Shown here piece after piece: positions 12,709 through 24,004 of a stretch of 64,000 nt of DNA (position 1 is its first letter; every line of letters begins with the position of its first letter). The position numbers were made by a program, and so were the translations under genes. The notes beneath the pieces were generated by a model. It had not been told where the DNA came from and did no database searches. It saw nothing but the letters and a program-made list of their open reading frames with translations. Origin of the DNA: Zonotrichia leucophrys gambelii (lineage: Eukaryota > Chordata > Aves > Passeriformes > Passerellidae); NCBI RefSeq assembly GCF_028769735.1, contig NC_088200.1, forward strand, positions 70,651,268 through 70,715,267, in the 5' to 3' direction.

Positions 12709-12830
12709 TCAGAGAATGGTTTAGGTCAGAAGACACCTTAAGGCTCATCTCATTTCTACCTCTGCCATGGCAGGGACACCTCCCATTGTCCCAGTGTCCA
12801 TCCTGGCCTCACCTTTCTAGCATGATGTAT
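12709..12830 (-). mobile_element. CR1 LINE 3'-end fragment, antisense
   Basis: Starts with ATCAGAGAATGGTTTAGGTC and runs through AAGACACCTTAAGGCTCATC and CCATGGCAGGGACACC, the reverse complement of the CR1 3' terminus and adjacent 3' UTR. CR1 inserts are 5'-truncated; only about 120 bp is visible here. Confidence 0.8.
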
Positions 12831-13084
12831 TGGACAAGAAATCTGAAACAGTGTGCCACTTCAACTAATCATTTTTACATGGGGTGGAAAAACACAGGCA
12901 CAGATTTGACATCACTCCGAGATGTTGACTTCAGCAGAGCAGCTGTTACCTCGGTATCTGGTGGTGACAAAGGCATGATCTTTTTTGTCCTGCTGCGCTG
13001 ACTTTGTTTTGAAAACATTAAGAGTCTGAACGCGTTGGAAATCATCAAGTAGGACACCAGCACAGAGATGTTTATGCTGAAAAA
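12831..13084. other. Unassigned spacer between two CR1 fragments
   Basis: No recognised repeat or gene. It separates two CR1 fragments of opposite orientation. Confidence 0.5.
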
Positions 13085-13480
13085 AGGCCATGGGAGCTCA
13101 GCTGGTTTAGCCTCAAGAAGAAAAGGTTAAGGGTGATTTAAATTCAGTTTTCATTGCCATAAAGGCAAGAACCTGACGCAGAAGACAAAATGAGGCTCAG
13201 AGCAGCACATCTGAGAGATGAGAGGCACACAGGTGGCATGAAGTGAGATTTCCACTGGATCTGTGTATTAGGGAGAAGCCTTTTCAAGGTCAGGATGATT
13301 AAGTACTGGAACTGCTCCCAGAGAGTTGGCAAAATCTCTGCCCTGGAATACTTTCCTTTTTTTTTTTACTTCTTGACCAGTCAAGACCCTGAGGATGCTA
13401 ATCCAAGTCTGAAGTTAATCCCTGCTTTGAATAACACAACCTCCTGTGTCCTTTCTAGTCTGCACAGTTCTGTGATCAAT
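13085..13480 (+). mobile_element. CR1 LINE 3' fragment, sense, diverged
   Basis: Block order follows the CR1 3' region in sense: GGGAGCTCAGCTGGTTTAGCC, then AAGAAGAAAAGGTTAAGGG, then GTACTGGAACTGCTCCCAGA, and ends near CACAGTTCTGTGATCAAT, the CR1 tail. A T-rich insertion interrupts it near 13357. It is strongly diverged, so this is an old, dead copy. Confidence 0.7.
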
Positions 13481-14424
13481 CCTGGCAAATCCTCTGCACT
13501 TAGAGAGCTCAGACCCTCCCAGACCTGGGACTCTTCATTGCCAGACCTCCTTATATAAGAAGTTTGTTAAACATTAAAGTGAAAACAGGCTCTTGTTTTA
13601 TAACAAGATTATAAAATGATCTTTAATCTATGGGAGATGAGGGTCCTCTCCTTCCCATAGGTTAAGCTGTAAATCAAAAATCTGTATTAATATGTCCAAT
13701 GTTTGGTGTCTTCCCTTCTCCACAACACCAGAGATGGAAGAGGGATATTAAAATATTCCGTTTATGTCCAACAAGGCTTTAGTGAAAATGTCCTATTAAT
13801 TAATAAAGATATATTGTGTAATTAAAAATAAAATACAATACAATTATGTTATATATAACATAAACATGTTTTATATAATATTAAATGATAAATTTTTATA
13901 CTAGCATATATTATATAAATATATATATATAATATTATTATATATTCTATAAATTTACGCTGTCCAATAGTGTATTACCTGACACACAGCAACAGAAGAC
14001 ACTTTATGACCCTTTTTAAAAACAAACCACATTATATTAGACGTTCCTTTAAGGAAAAGGTGAAGGTACAATGAGAGTTACACCACATACTGTGTGCTCA
14101 GCTGGATTTTTTTTTTTTCTTGCATTAAAAAAATACTTTAAGGAAAAAAAAGTATTTATTTTTAGCCTATACTCCTTTAGTCTACATATGCTTACTTAAT
14201 TATGTGTTTGCATTAGCACACATGCACTGCCAAAGGGTGAAAATGTCAACAACTGTCATTAATTTTGATGCAGAACCAGACAAAAATTTACTCCATTCCC
14301 ACAGACAGAGAATGCCAGTCCTTGAGGATTCCCTTGAAGGTCATACTGTGAAGCCAATGAATTATATAATTTTATATAAGATTATATATACTTACATGAT
14401 ATCATATAATTATACAGAGTGGTA
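13481..14424. other. AT-rich intergenic DNA with TA-rich core
   Basis: 13800-13960 is almost pure A/T with TATATA runs. No gene or TE signature is visible in this stretch. Confidence 0.6.
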
Positions 14425-14546
14425 AAATATCTATCTATATCTATATCTGTATCTATATCTATATCTATATCTATATATAAATATATAGATATATAGATTG
14501 ATATAGATAGATATAGATAGATATAGATAGATATAGATAGATATTT
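14425..14546. repeat. TATC...GATA inverted microsatellite (hairpin)
   Basis: The left half is (TATC/TATATC)n and the right half (GATA/GATATA)n, its reverse complement. The outermost 18 bp (14425-14442 and 14529-14546) are perfect inverted repeats, so the whole 122 bp can fold into one long, AT-rich hairpin. Confidence 0.85.
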
Positions 14547-15123
14547 CCTGCACTTTATTTTCAGTCTTCTATGAAATACATCCATCCATGTGGGTGACAC
14601 ATATTGCTTCTGGCCAAGGAGAAAAAAGCAGAATGACCCAATAGTTGCCTTTTTTTTTTTTTTTTTTTTAAGTTAAGATGCATCTATGAGAGAAAAAAAC
14701 CCAAAAGTTAATTTCAAAACATTGTTCATTCAATTCTAGTAGTCATGATAAAAAAATATTAAACAAATTCTCTTTAGTATTTCCTTTACAAGGTTGGTAT
14801 AATTGGAATATTTTCAAATTGTCATGTTTGGTCTGGATCCTATGGAGAAATCTGATGTCTCAACGTCAGTCTGAGGCTCTCAAGACATTCACTAATAACT
14901 ACTAAACTGGTATAAAAATCTGAGTATAAGATTAATCTAATTAGTTAAACCATACAAAAAACCCTAAGCTTGCAAGAGGGAAATATTTTCTCATAGACAG
15001 GTCCTAAGGGCAAACAAGGACCAAATTATAAATAAAGAAATTAAACAGTCTGTTTCTGAAAATTTGGACCACAGTTTTTAATACCATGAATGATCAAATA
15101 ATTGGGAGTATAAGATAAGGAGT
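14547..15123. other. AT-rich intergenic DNA
   Basis: Contains a T-run near 14650. No gene, TE or structured repeat is evident. Confidence 0.6.
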
Positions 15124-15482
15124 ATTTTGATGCCGAATTTTGCCCCAAAAGGCGAGAATAACTGCCTAAGAGACTCAAGTAAGTCAGCATAGACAGGAGG
15201 TATTTTATTACGACGCGTCGGAGAAATCACAAAGGGATTTCTGGCTATCTCATAACAGAAGCAAGCTTTTATACAATCTTGGGTGCAGGGTTACATCATA
15301 TTCATAAGAGGCGTGGTGTGGGCGGAGCGTGGGCGGAGACATCTATTTTGAGGATTATTCATGGTGGTCCTTCGATGTCTTCCTCATGGGCGCGGGTCTT
15401 CTGATGAGTCTTCCTCTTTAAACTTTTGAACTCTTATCCTAATGTGGTCAATTCCCGGTGTACTTGGCTTGGTTCCCATGGC

Positions 15483-15540
15483 TTGGCACGGCTCTTAGGG
15501 TCAGTTTGACATTGGCACGGCTCTTAGGGTCAGTTTGACA
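15483..15540. repeat. 29-bp perfect tandem duplication in LTR U3
   Basis: 15483-15511 and 15512-15540 are identical. The related LTR at 60 kb has a single copy of this segment (about 60285-60315), so the duplication is specific to this copy or its subfamily. Identity of the two units suggests it is recent. Confidence 0.9.
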
Positions 15541-15626
15541 TTATTAGCTCTGATCATGCTTAGCTCGACAATTCCCTTATCCCTATCTCTCTTTATTGTT
15601 TGCCCTGCTTCAAACAGAAGGATCCA

Positions 15627-15734
15627 CCAGGATTGCTTCTGGATTAATGAATAACCTATCATACAGCATTATCAATAATTCCAGGATTGCTTCCGGATCA
15701 ATGAATAACCTACCATACAGCATCATAAGCAATT
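15627..15734. repeat. 54-bp imperfect tandem duplication in LTR U3
   Basis: 15627-15680 and 15681-15734 both start CCAGGATTGCTTC and share AATGAATAACCTA and CATACAGCAT. They differ at about seven sites, so this duplication is older than the adjoining 29-bp one. It resembles the repeated enhancer units of retroviral U3 regions. Confidence 0.85.
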
Positions 15735-15967
15735 CCTGAGTGTGGATGGGGCGAATCCCCTTGTACCTAACATGAGACCACCCGCCGGTGATATGGATAT
15801 GGCTCCAGTGTTAGGGGTCGCGTGAGTAGCTAATGGGATGGGAATGGGATAGGACTGCTCAGGGTTGATTTTCAGTCTGTGGCTCTGCCTAAGCATTTTG
15901 ATAACAAAATTATGTTCTTGCGCAGTAGTAAAATGCTGATCGGATGGGCAGTTTGGGGCTTCAATTT

Positions 15968-16513
15968 AAAGACAAATTTCCTCTGTGTAGTCCATCTTGC
16001 TACAGTTTCAAAGTTAGAAAATTGTAGTTAGAAAATTGTAGTTTCTAGTTATAGCCTTCTTTTCAACTCCTTGAATCCCTCCAGTTTCCTTGAGGGTATT
16101 TGGATATTTTTAGGACAGAGCTAGCTGTGTGTTAATATAAGCCTATTATATGAAGTTCCCATTTCCTACTTTAACTTCTAGTAAGTATTTTTCCTTTTAA
16201 AAATAGATACATGAACAATAGAAATAATAGATTCACCCAAAGAAAAACTTCCTCTATTACAATAAATAGTCCTATTTACTTAGAACTCTCTAAGTGACAT
16301 CAGAATTTTTAATGAGAACATTATTACTGTGATCAAATTCTAATAAAAACTGTGTTTCTGAAAATTATTTCAATATTTCTAACAGCAACTGCATCTCTTC
16401 TGGGAGAAAAGAATCCAAATATGGGCAGAGGAAATATACATAAATCTGAAAAAAACTTTATCTGTATGTGGTCAAGTAAATATTGATATAATATGCAAAT
16501 ATTGCTTCAGAAA
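15968..16513. other. AT-rich intergenic DNA
   Basis: Unique-looking spacer between the LTR and the GGAA array. It contains a short duplication of TTAGAAAATTGTAG near 16014-16040. No gene seen. Confidence 0.6.
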
Positions 16514-17484
16514 AGGAAGGAAGGAAGGAAGGAAGGAAGGAAGGAAGGAAGGAAGGAAGGAAGGAAGGAAGGAAGGAAGGAAGGAAGGAAGGAAGGAAGG
16601 AAGGAAGGAAGGAAGGAAGGAAGGAAGGAAGGAAGGAAGGAAGGAAGGAAGGAAGGAAGGAAGGAAGGAAGGAAGGAAGGAAGGAAGGAAGGAAGGAAGG
16701 AAGGAAGGAAGGAAGGAAGGAAGGAAGGAAGGAAGGAAGGAAGGAAGGAAGTGGCGGAAGGAAGGAAGTGGCGGAAGGAAGGAAGTGGCGGAAGGAAGGA
16801 AGGAAGGAAGGAAGGAAGGAAGGAAGGAAGGAAGGAAGGAAGGAAGTGGCGGAAGGAAGGAAGGAAGGAAGGAAGGAAGGAAGGAAGGAAGGAAGGAAGG
16901 AAGGAAGTAAGTGGCGGAAGGAAGTGGCGGAAGGAAGTGGCGGAAGGAAGTGGCGGAAGGAAGTGGCGGAAGGAAGTGGCGGAAGGAAGTGGCGGAAGGA
17001 AGGAAGGAAGGAAGGAAGGAAGGAAGGAAGGAAGGAAGGAAGGAAGGAAGGAAGGAAGGAAGGAAGGAAGGAAGGAAGGAAGGAAGGAAGGAAGGAAGGA
17101 AGGAAGGAAAGGAAGGAAGGAAGGAAGGAAGGAAGGAAGGAAGGAAGGAAGGAAGTGGCAGAAGTGGCGGAAGGAAGGAAGTGGCGGAAGGAAGTGGCGG
17201 AAGGAAGGAAGGAAGTGGCAGAAGGAAGGAAGTGGCGGAAGGAAGTGGCGGAAGGAAGTGGCGGAAGGAAGTGGCGGAAGGAAGGAAGTGGCGGAAGGAA
17301 GGAAGGAAGGAAGGAAGGAAGGAAGGAAGGGGAAGGAAGGAAGAAGGAAGGAAGGAAGGAAGGAAGGAAGGAAGGAAGGAAGGAAGGAAGGAAGGAAGGA
17401 AGGAAGGAAGGAAGGAAGGAAGGAAGGAAGGAAGGAAGGAAGGAAGGAAGGAAGGAAGGAAGTGGCGGAAGGAAGGAAGGAAGG
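16514..17484. repeat. (GGAA)n microsatellite, 971 bp, with GTGGCGG variants
   Basis: An almost pure purine tract on the plus strand, about 240 tetramers long. The first roughly 235 bp is uninterrupted GGAA. After 16750 a variant GTGGCGG interrupts the array many times. There are rare single-base slips (for example near 17109, 17330 and 17343). Long open frames on both strands (poly Gly-Arg-Lys-Glu or Leu-Pro-Ser-Phe) are artefacts of the period. GGAA is the ETS-factor core, and the variant supplies CGGAAG, the stronger ETS core. Confidence 0.95.
16911..17001. repeat. Seven tandem copies of a 13-bp higher-order unit
   Basis: GTGGCGGAAGGAA repeats seven times without error, starting at 16911, 16924, 16937, 16950, 16963, 16976 and 16989. 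Scattered single copies occur elsewhere in the GGAA array (16752-16790, 16847, 17155-17290, 17462). The variant has been amplified as a unit within the tetranucleotide array. Confidence 0.9.
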
Positions 17485-18700
17485 CCAAAATATTTAAAAA
17501 TTAAGAATAAAGAATCTTCATTTGCAAAGCTATTCTTTTTACTTTGCAAATACTGAATTCTCTGACATATCATCTTTTAACCCTAAATGAACAATTAAGT
17601 CAAAACCTTACTTTCAGACTTTTATTTCTTCCTACAGAAAAGGAGTTTGCTTGTTCAAGTGGTGTGATTTTAGATATGGAGTCAGAATTCAACAGCCTGA
17701 GTAACATTTCATCGGAATAGCCGTGACACCATGATTGTTTTGAACTTTTTACTCACAAACTCAGTCACTTAGGGCAGAGACAATAAAGGTTTTTTTTATG
17801 TATCTTTCAGTATTTAAAACTTTTAATTACCTTCAGATATTTATCCGAAACCCATCAAATTTCAGCATGTTTCAGAAAAAGACTTGTTGCCCTTTTACAT
17901 GAGTTTTAGGCAGAATTTAACATGCAACATTGATCTTGTGTACTGTTCCAATTTTTTTGTTTGTTTGCTTAGCTTTGATTTAATTAAACATTTTGCTACA
18001 AATGGATATGCTCTCCAGTTGTGATCATTACGAGCTCACCCATCTTGAAAAGAATTTGTATTGTTTAATTACATTAATAATGGAATTGACGTTTTAACCC
18101 AGTGTGAGTGTAGCAAGTGTGTTTAAAAAAATTTAAAAAATAGAAGTATTACGGTTTAGGGAAGGATTTCTATCCCAGAGGCCAGGCAGCCAATGCTGTT
18201 CTCAAGATAACAGAGAGCAGAATCTGCTTCCTCAGAGTATCCATAAGCAGCTTAGATCAATTCTTTTTTTCACAGAGCAAGCTCTAGCTGCTGTTCTTAT
18301 TCACACAAAATATTTTATTTGTGTAGCTGGCTCCACTGAGTTGGGTTACTGGAGAGAGAGGTATCTATTTGAAGCTACACAACTTGGAAGCAGCCTTTCA
18401 ATAAAAGGGTTCCCTATTTTTCCCAAACTAATAATCGATTTGGTTGAATAGCTACCTAATTATCAGATGTTTCTTTTTTTAAGTAGAAGTCTAATAACTC
18501 ACTGAATCACATCATAGTTATGTAAGAAATTCTTTTCCAATGATAATGTGTTTTCTTTTATTGTCATTTCCCTTATTTCTTTTTTTTTCCTCATCTGTTT
18601 TCTGGCTTGCTCCACTATATATTCCCTTATTGTTCATGTGACTTTAAACATGGTTAACTACTAGTCTTCTGTAAAAATAAATAAATAAAGTCAGAGGCTG
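17485..18700. other. AT-rich intergenic DNA
   Basis: No recognised gene or repeat; unique in appearance with short homopolymers only. Confidence 0.6.
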
Positions 18701-19330
18701 GTAATTCAAACTTCCTTCTGCTTAATTGGGCGGCTAATGGGAGGAATTTGAATTTGCAGTACTGCAAGCACAGCTTTTGCACAGCTCTGCCAATTCAAAT
18801 ACATTTCTGCTGGGCACTGGAATGTTGATATGGCCAAATTAATTGGAAAATGGGAGAAGTAAATTAAAAAATAATTTATTTCTCTGTGTAAGGACGGACA
18901 AATAAAAATGTGCCTGTCTAGCTCCCTATGGCCCAGTAAGCCTGGGGCTATTAGCAGCTGGCATAGATTAAAGCTGCCTTCATGCTCCCAGCTATCCAAA
19001 ACCATGGGACTGCTTCCTACTAAGAATTGATAAAATCTGAAGCTGGCTGAGGAAAATTCCCTGTTCTTTATGGCAGTGATTTTTTTTTTTTTCCTAGTGG
19101 GCATTTATCACTGGCACAGAGTTTGTAAATATTAAACACTTAGCTAAAATATTAAACACCAGCAGTGGTGCCATCTGTCCAAAGAGAAATAGCACTCTGT
19201 GTGTTTTATTACAGATGTGGCAGGTGTTCCAAACACAGAGGGAATCAGCTAACCCAGCTCTTGTAAAATCACAAAAAGTCCTGAGGAACATGAGTCCCCA
19301 GCCAAGGAACAAATTTATGGAGTGTGAGAT
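18701..19330. other. Unique sequence, possible conserved non-coding DNA
   Basis: Base composition is more balanced, with homeodomain-like TAATTG/AATTAA motifs and an E-box-like CAGCTG. It looks like non-coding DNA under constraint, but that is only an impression from composition. The 132-residue minus-strand open frame is not recognised. Confidence 0.25.
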
Positions 19331-20604
19331 AAAGCTCAGAGTAACAGGTAATTTAGTTGAGGCAGTTTAGCAAAATCACAATCTTGTAAAGGCCAGTCCT
19401 AACTGCAAAAAAGAATACTTTCCTTTTTACCTCAAAGCAGGATTCAGGTGGTGAATTTTTCTCACTCATTTATGGTTTGCAGAGGGTTATACCAAGTGAT
19501 TTTTTGTCATAAATTTTCCACCTTTCTATTTTTTATTTTATTTTCGTTTTTATTTTACTCAAAGCTTGTTGTAGAAGTCTGGCAAACTTGTCTTTCTGTG
19601 ATTGTAGAACATGCTGGAATTTGCTGGGAATGTCCAATTTTGTGGTTCCAAGAGAGATGAAAGGTGAGCAACCCAATTACTTTGATGACACTCTAAATGC
19701 AGTCATGCACCTTGATTTAGCCTTAAATGACAAGACCCTCAATGAAATAAAACCCAATCTGAAACTCCATCTGCCAAATAATTACAAATGTTTCCTGCCT
19801 GAGGTCAATCATCAGGGTGTCAGGTGTTCAAAAAATAATGTTGTTATCAGTTTTTTGTTTGTTTGTTTGTTTTGCTGTGTGTATTTAGTTTTTGAAGAAA
19901 ATTGTATGTATTGCAATGATTCTTGCTGGTAACATGCAGAGATTAGGTGTTAAGTTTCACATGTGTTGGAAGACTCCTTTCCCCTTTGGCTTTGCTCTTC
20001 CTCTTTCTCTTCCTCTTCCTCTTCTTCTTCCCCTTCCCCTTCTCCTTCCCCCTGCACCAAAATTAGATAAAAATAAGTAAAAGGGGCTGCTGAAAATGTT
20101 ACTGTTTAGCATTTCAGTAAATCACATTTCCAGGCGTGCCATGGCGCCTTCCCCTTTCTGTTCCCTTTCCTGTACTCCTGCCAAATTAAACATTTCATAA
20201 TTATTACATGATTTAGTGGATTCTAAGGTATGGGCAGGAAGGAAAAGAGTAGGCAAACTTTGGTTTTGAAAGAGATAAAGCAGCATCAAAAATGAGCTAA
20301 TCCCAATGCCAACTTTTGGGCTTAAAAACTCTGATCTACTTAAAGTGTATTTCTAAGGGAAAAAAAAAAAAAAAGGAAAAAGGAAATTGGATTGGCTATA
20401 TTTTATTTCCAGTGACTGCTATTAGGTCCTGGTGCATGTACTTTTGAGGACATTATATTAGACAGGAGGCAGTTTTCCTTTGATCATGGGATATGGAATC
20501 CCAAAAATAAATTTCTCAATCTTGGCCTCAACAAAAGTCATTAAATTCATGGTCATTCTGAGCCCTGGAGCTCAAAAATATTTCCTTTGTGGAGCTATAG
20601 CTTC

Positions 20605-20635
<31 letters not shown>

Positions 20636-20689
20636 GTTTGACTGCAGAGCTTCACATTTTTCGTCTCTGTGATAGCTATCTCTGAATTT
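19331..20689. other. AT-rich intergenic DNA with pyrimidine tract
   Basis: Contains a T/G-rich patch near 19850-19870, a CTTCC-type pyrimidine tract at 19987-20052, poly-A near 20361 and poly-T near 20617-20634. No gene support. Confidence 0.6.
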
Positions 20690-21250
20690 AAATAAGCTAT
20701 TAACAGTGTTTACCATTTTTCCCCGGAGGTAACATGAGCTGGCAGAGCAAAAAGCTGCCTTCAGTGTCTGTATTTCCATGTCCACGTTTAATAAAATGAC
20801 TACTTAACTTCAATAAATATTTTCTTAATGCGTGTCTCCCATTCCTGAGAAGTAAAAGGAGTCAGGCGAAAAAAAAATTAATAGCACTCCATAAAAAGCA
20901 TGAAATGGGATTAAGATGTTTGCTACAGGAGCTGCTACTAGCAAGTGTGATTTGTCTAATCTGCACATTTGATTTATTGATGGATAAATCAGCTGCAGGG
21001 GAAATGTGGTGAACTGAAATGGAAGAGTAAACTCTCCAGTCACTCTATGTGTCTATCTCCACAGGCCCGCATTTATTTAGCAGGCCAGCCCAGACAACAT
21101 AAAGTTATTTTTCAAGCTCAAAACGTGTGGCTGCAGTATAAACGCTCGATGGGCTGCAGATTTGGCTTGATTTGAAGAGGAGACAGCTATCTGCTGTCAA
21201 GTGGGAGGGTGACAGTGCTCGTTGCTGATGCACAGAGAGAAATCTCTGTC
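20690..21250. other. Possible conserved non-coding element
   Basis: A balanced, repeat-free, unique stretch with dense factor-like motifs (TTTGATTTATTGATGG, GCTGCAG, CAGCTG, TAATAGCAC) and no coding frame. It has the look of a vertebrate developmental enhancer. This is an inference from texture alone. Confidence 0.25.
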
Positions 21251-23033
21251 ACCCCTGTGCCTGCAACACTTCTCTCCTCCAGGAGCAGCTCGTGTGTGCC
21301 AGCACAAAGGAACTCCCACGCTGTCTGCTAATAATGGGCAAAAAGCCTCTGGCTGAGGTCTCCTCTGTGAGACAAGAATCTCTGGTTGTTGTTGGGGATG
21401 ATGTGCACGTCCTCTCCCACCTCTCACCCCCCTCAAAATGAAAAATCAAACCCTCACCTCTAATAAAAAGTGTTTGTGCCATCTGTCGTGTTTGGATGAC
21501 TGATGTCTGCCAACATTTAAAAAAACAAAAAAGGAAGTGCAGAATACAATAATAAGTTACCAAGGAAAGGAGGAAAATAAAAAATAGGAAAAAAAAAAGG
21601 TTTAAGCTTGTTTGCTAATTCAGCATCTCTCAACAAGGAGAAACTTGAGTTATTCCCTTTCAGCACCATCATCATTGCCACTGTTGTTATAATTTGTGTT
21701 TCCATTGTTTATTTTTGTTTAATTTTATTTGGTTTGTGGTTGCTTTGGGTTTGTCTTCTTTTTTTTCTTTTTTCCTAAATTTTGTGTCAAGGGTTTCACT
21801 GCTGGCATCTCAACCCATGAGGTTTTTCTCACTTCTACTCTTCCAGTTCTCTTCCTCTGATCCTGCTGGAGGGCGGAGAGCGAGCCAGAGGCTGTGTGGT
21901 GCTCAGCTCATCTCCGATTAAATCATAACACACCTGATGAAAAATGAGATTTTAAAGTGGAAAAACCAGAGCAATTTGGTCTCACCAGCATGAATAAATG
22001 CACACAGATATCCCCTTTAATTGGGTGTTGCCACTTTACACGGGGAACTTAGAAAACAGAAGACTCTGAAACCTCTCACAAAAGGCCCTACTAGCCAAAG
22101 GTGGGTGACAGAAATAGATGTACTTGGGAAAAGGAGCACAGAAAGGAGTGAGATGGTGCTGTCAGAAGTGCTTATTTTTACCCAAGTCATATCAGCTCTA
22201 GGAGTGAACTCCAGTAGAGGTTTCCTACAGAAAACCCCGCAAATGGCATTTATAAATAAAGCTGTGAGGAAGGGTATTTGGGTGTGTTTCTTATTATTTG
22301 TCCTGAATCTTAAAATATAAACTTCGAGAGCTCTCTGATGCCACTCTCTCATCTCAAAGCAATAAAAAAGCAGTGTTTTATCACTGTGCTGTGTGCTGCC
22401 CCATGTAATAAAGAAAATAGTCTTTGATGTTTTAAAGACTGGCTTTTTTTCTGGGTTTGGTTGTTTTGGCCATTTTGGATTTTTTTTTCTCCAAGAGGTA
22501 GTAATTTTCCCTGGCTTCCATTAACTGAATGATACAGTCAGAACAGATTGGAACTTCTGATTAGAACCCTGCCTAAAAAATTGTGTTCAGACACAAGAAC
22601 AGGCAAGACAATGAATGGGAACAATACTTAATAAAGCACTGTACCCATAACCTTTTTTTTTTAATAAAGTAACAATTTGAGTATGTTCTCCCTGGCAGAT
22701 AAAAATGACACCAGAGATAGTTCTTCTTCTAAGGGCCAAAGTTTGAGGGGTTTTTATTTTATTTGGATGTTTAATTTTATTTCATTTCATGTTTCTCCTA
22801 AAATTATAATATATTGTCTGTGTTCTAAAAGAATACTGTTAATGAACATATTTTGAATGCTTGTGTTGATAAGAAAGTACTTTTTCCCCTAGGTCTGGGA
22901 TGAAAAGAGCAAGGAAAACTGACTGACAGGTGAATACAATTAAAAATACCCAAACTTTATTGTGCTCATTCTCATTCCAGCACTAGAAGTAATTGAGACA
23001 ATTTAACAAACTGGGCTTTTTCACATTTTTTGT

Positions 23034-23064
<31 letters not shown>

Positions 23065-23170
23065 GTTTGGTTTTGGTTTTGTTGTTTGTTGGAGTTTTGT
23101 TGGTGCTCTTGTTTTTTCTTTTGCTTTTGGTCGTTGGGTAATTTATTGTTTTTTCCCCAAATACTGCTAG
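21251..23170. other. Intergenic DNA
   Basis: Unique, AT-rich, with T-runs at 21760-21775, 22484-22490, 22650 and 23040-23064. The open frames here are short and unrecognised. Confidence 0.6.
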
Positions 23171-23470
23171 ATTAGATCAAGGATGCTGGAGTGGCCTGTA
23201 TAAATACATCAGCTTGGATGTCTGCTGATTTGTGCACCTCGCTCACTGCAGCTCTTTCAGGTGGCAAAGTTGATTCCATGCAAATTTTCACTCTGCATCA
23301 TCTCATTGATGAGGACCACATGGGGATACAGGCCAAATTAAGAAAAATTGAACACCTTTATTAAGTAAATAGCGAGCAGGACAATTTTCTGACAGTGGTT
23401 TGATCATATTTTGCATGCACCCTGCCACACAAAAAATTCCAATGCTGCAATATGAATATTATAGACGTGT
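23171..23470. other. Possible conserved non-coding element
   Basis: A non-repetitive, balanced stretch with ATGCAAAT (octamer-type, 23278-23285), CAGGTGG and TGACAG motifs and no coding frame. Conservation cannot be judged from one sequence. Confidence 0.2.
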
Positions 23471-23661
23471 CAAAGGGGTTTCCCGATAGCTTCAATTATA
23501 AATAGTCACACATCTGTTACCTTTTCGGCATAAAAATTTCTGACTGCAGCCTGTTTCCATTTTGGTTGTTTTGCTATTTAAATTTAAGAGATTTGTGAAC
23601 AGAGTATTCCTATTAGACTAGTGGGTGATGTTCCATATATAATCTGGAAATTATGTATAGA

Positions 23662-23703
23662 CACACACACATATATATATATATATATAAATATATATAT
23701 TTA
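23662..23703. repeat. (CA)n(TA)n microsatellite
   Basis: A short ACACACAC run passes into TATATATA. Confidence 0.85.
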
Positions 23704-23956
23704 TATTCTCTTTTAGCCCTCATCTTAAGCACTGTGGGTTTCAGAATTATTATTTCAGTGGAATGTAGAAAACCACTGTTTTACTTAAAAGTTAAAAATC
23801 ATTGTTTTTAGAATTGACATTTGTTGTTATCTTGATAATTCAGAGAAGTCCCAGCTGACTGGAAGATGGTGAAACTTTTTGGGAATGCTGCAAAAACCTG
23901 AAAACAATTATCCAAAATATTTCCACAGCTGTTGATATCAAAGTTTTAAAATAATA

Positions 23957-24004
23957 GTGAATGAATGAATGAATGAATGAATGAATGAATGAATGAATGA
24001 ATGA
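23957..24004. repeat. (TGAA)n microsatellite
   Basis: About 12 uninterrupted TGAA tetramers, then decaying to AACAAATAAATG. Confidence 0.9.

Larger units (their letters stand above)
15128..15963 (-). mobile_element. Solo ERV LTR with 4-bp TSDs, minus strand (ERV1-like)
   Basis: On the minus strand the LTR runs TGAAGCCCC...GGCATCA, 836 bp, with perfect 4-bp TSDs ATTT at 15124-15127 and 15964-15967. A 4-bp TSD is typical of ERV1/gammaretrovirus-like integration. Read in its own direction it shows two GC boxes (CCGCCC) near 15309-15345, a TATA-like TATAAAAG around 15270 and an AATAAA-type signal near 15209, next to the palindromic GACGCGTCG. These also occur in the plus-strand LTR at 60079-60708, which shares the 3' half. 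The U3 carries two tandem duplications (29 bp and 54 bp). There is no internal retroviral sequence on either side, so it is a solo LTR. Confidence 0.85.

Noticed and set aside
16458..17573. Open frames of up to 371 residues on both strands
   Set aside because: Translations of a 4-bp repeat (Leu-Pro-Ser-Phe or Gly-Arg-Lys-Glu periods) without start context or domains.
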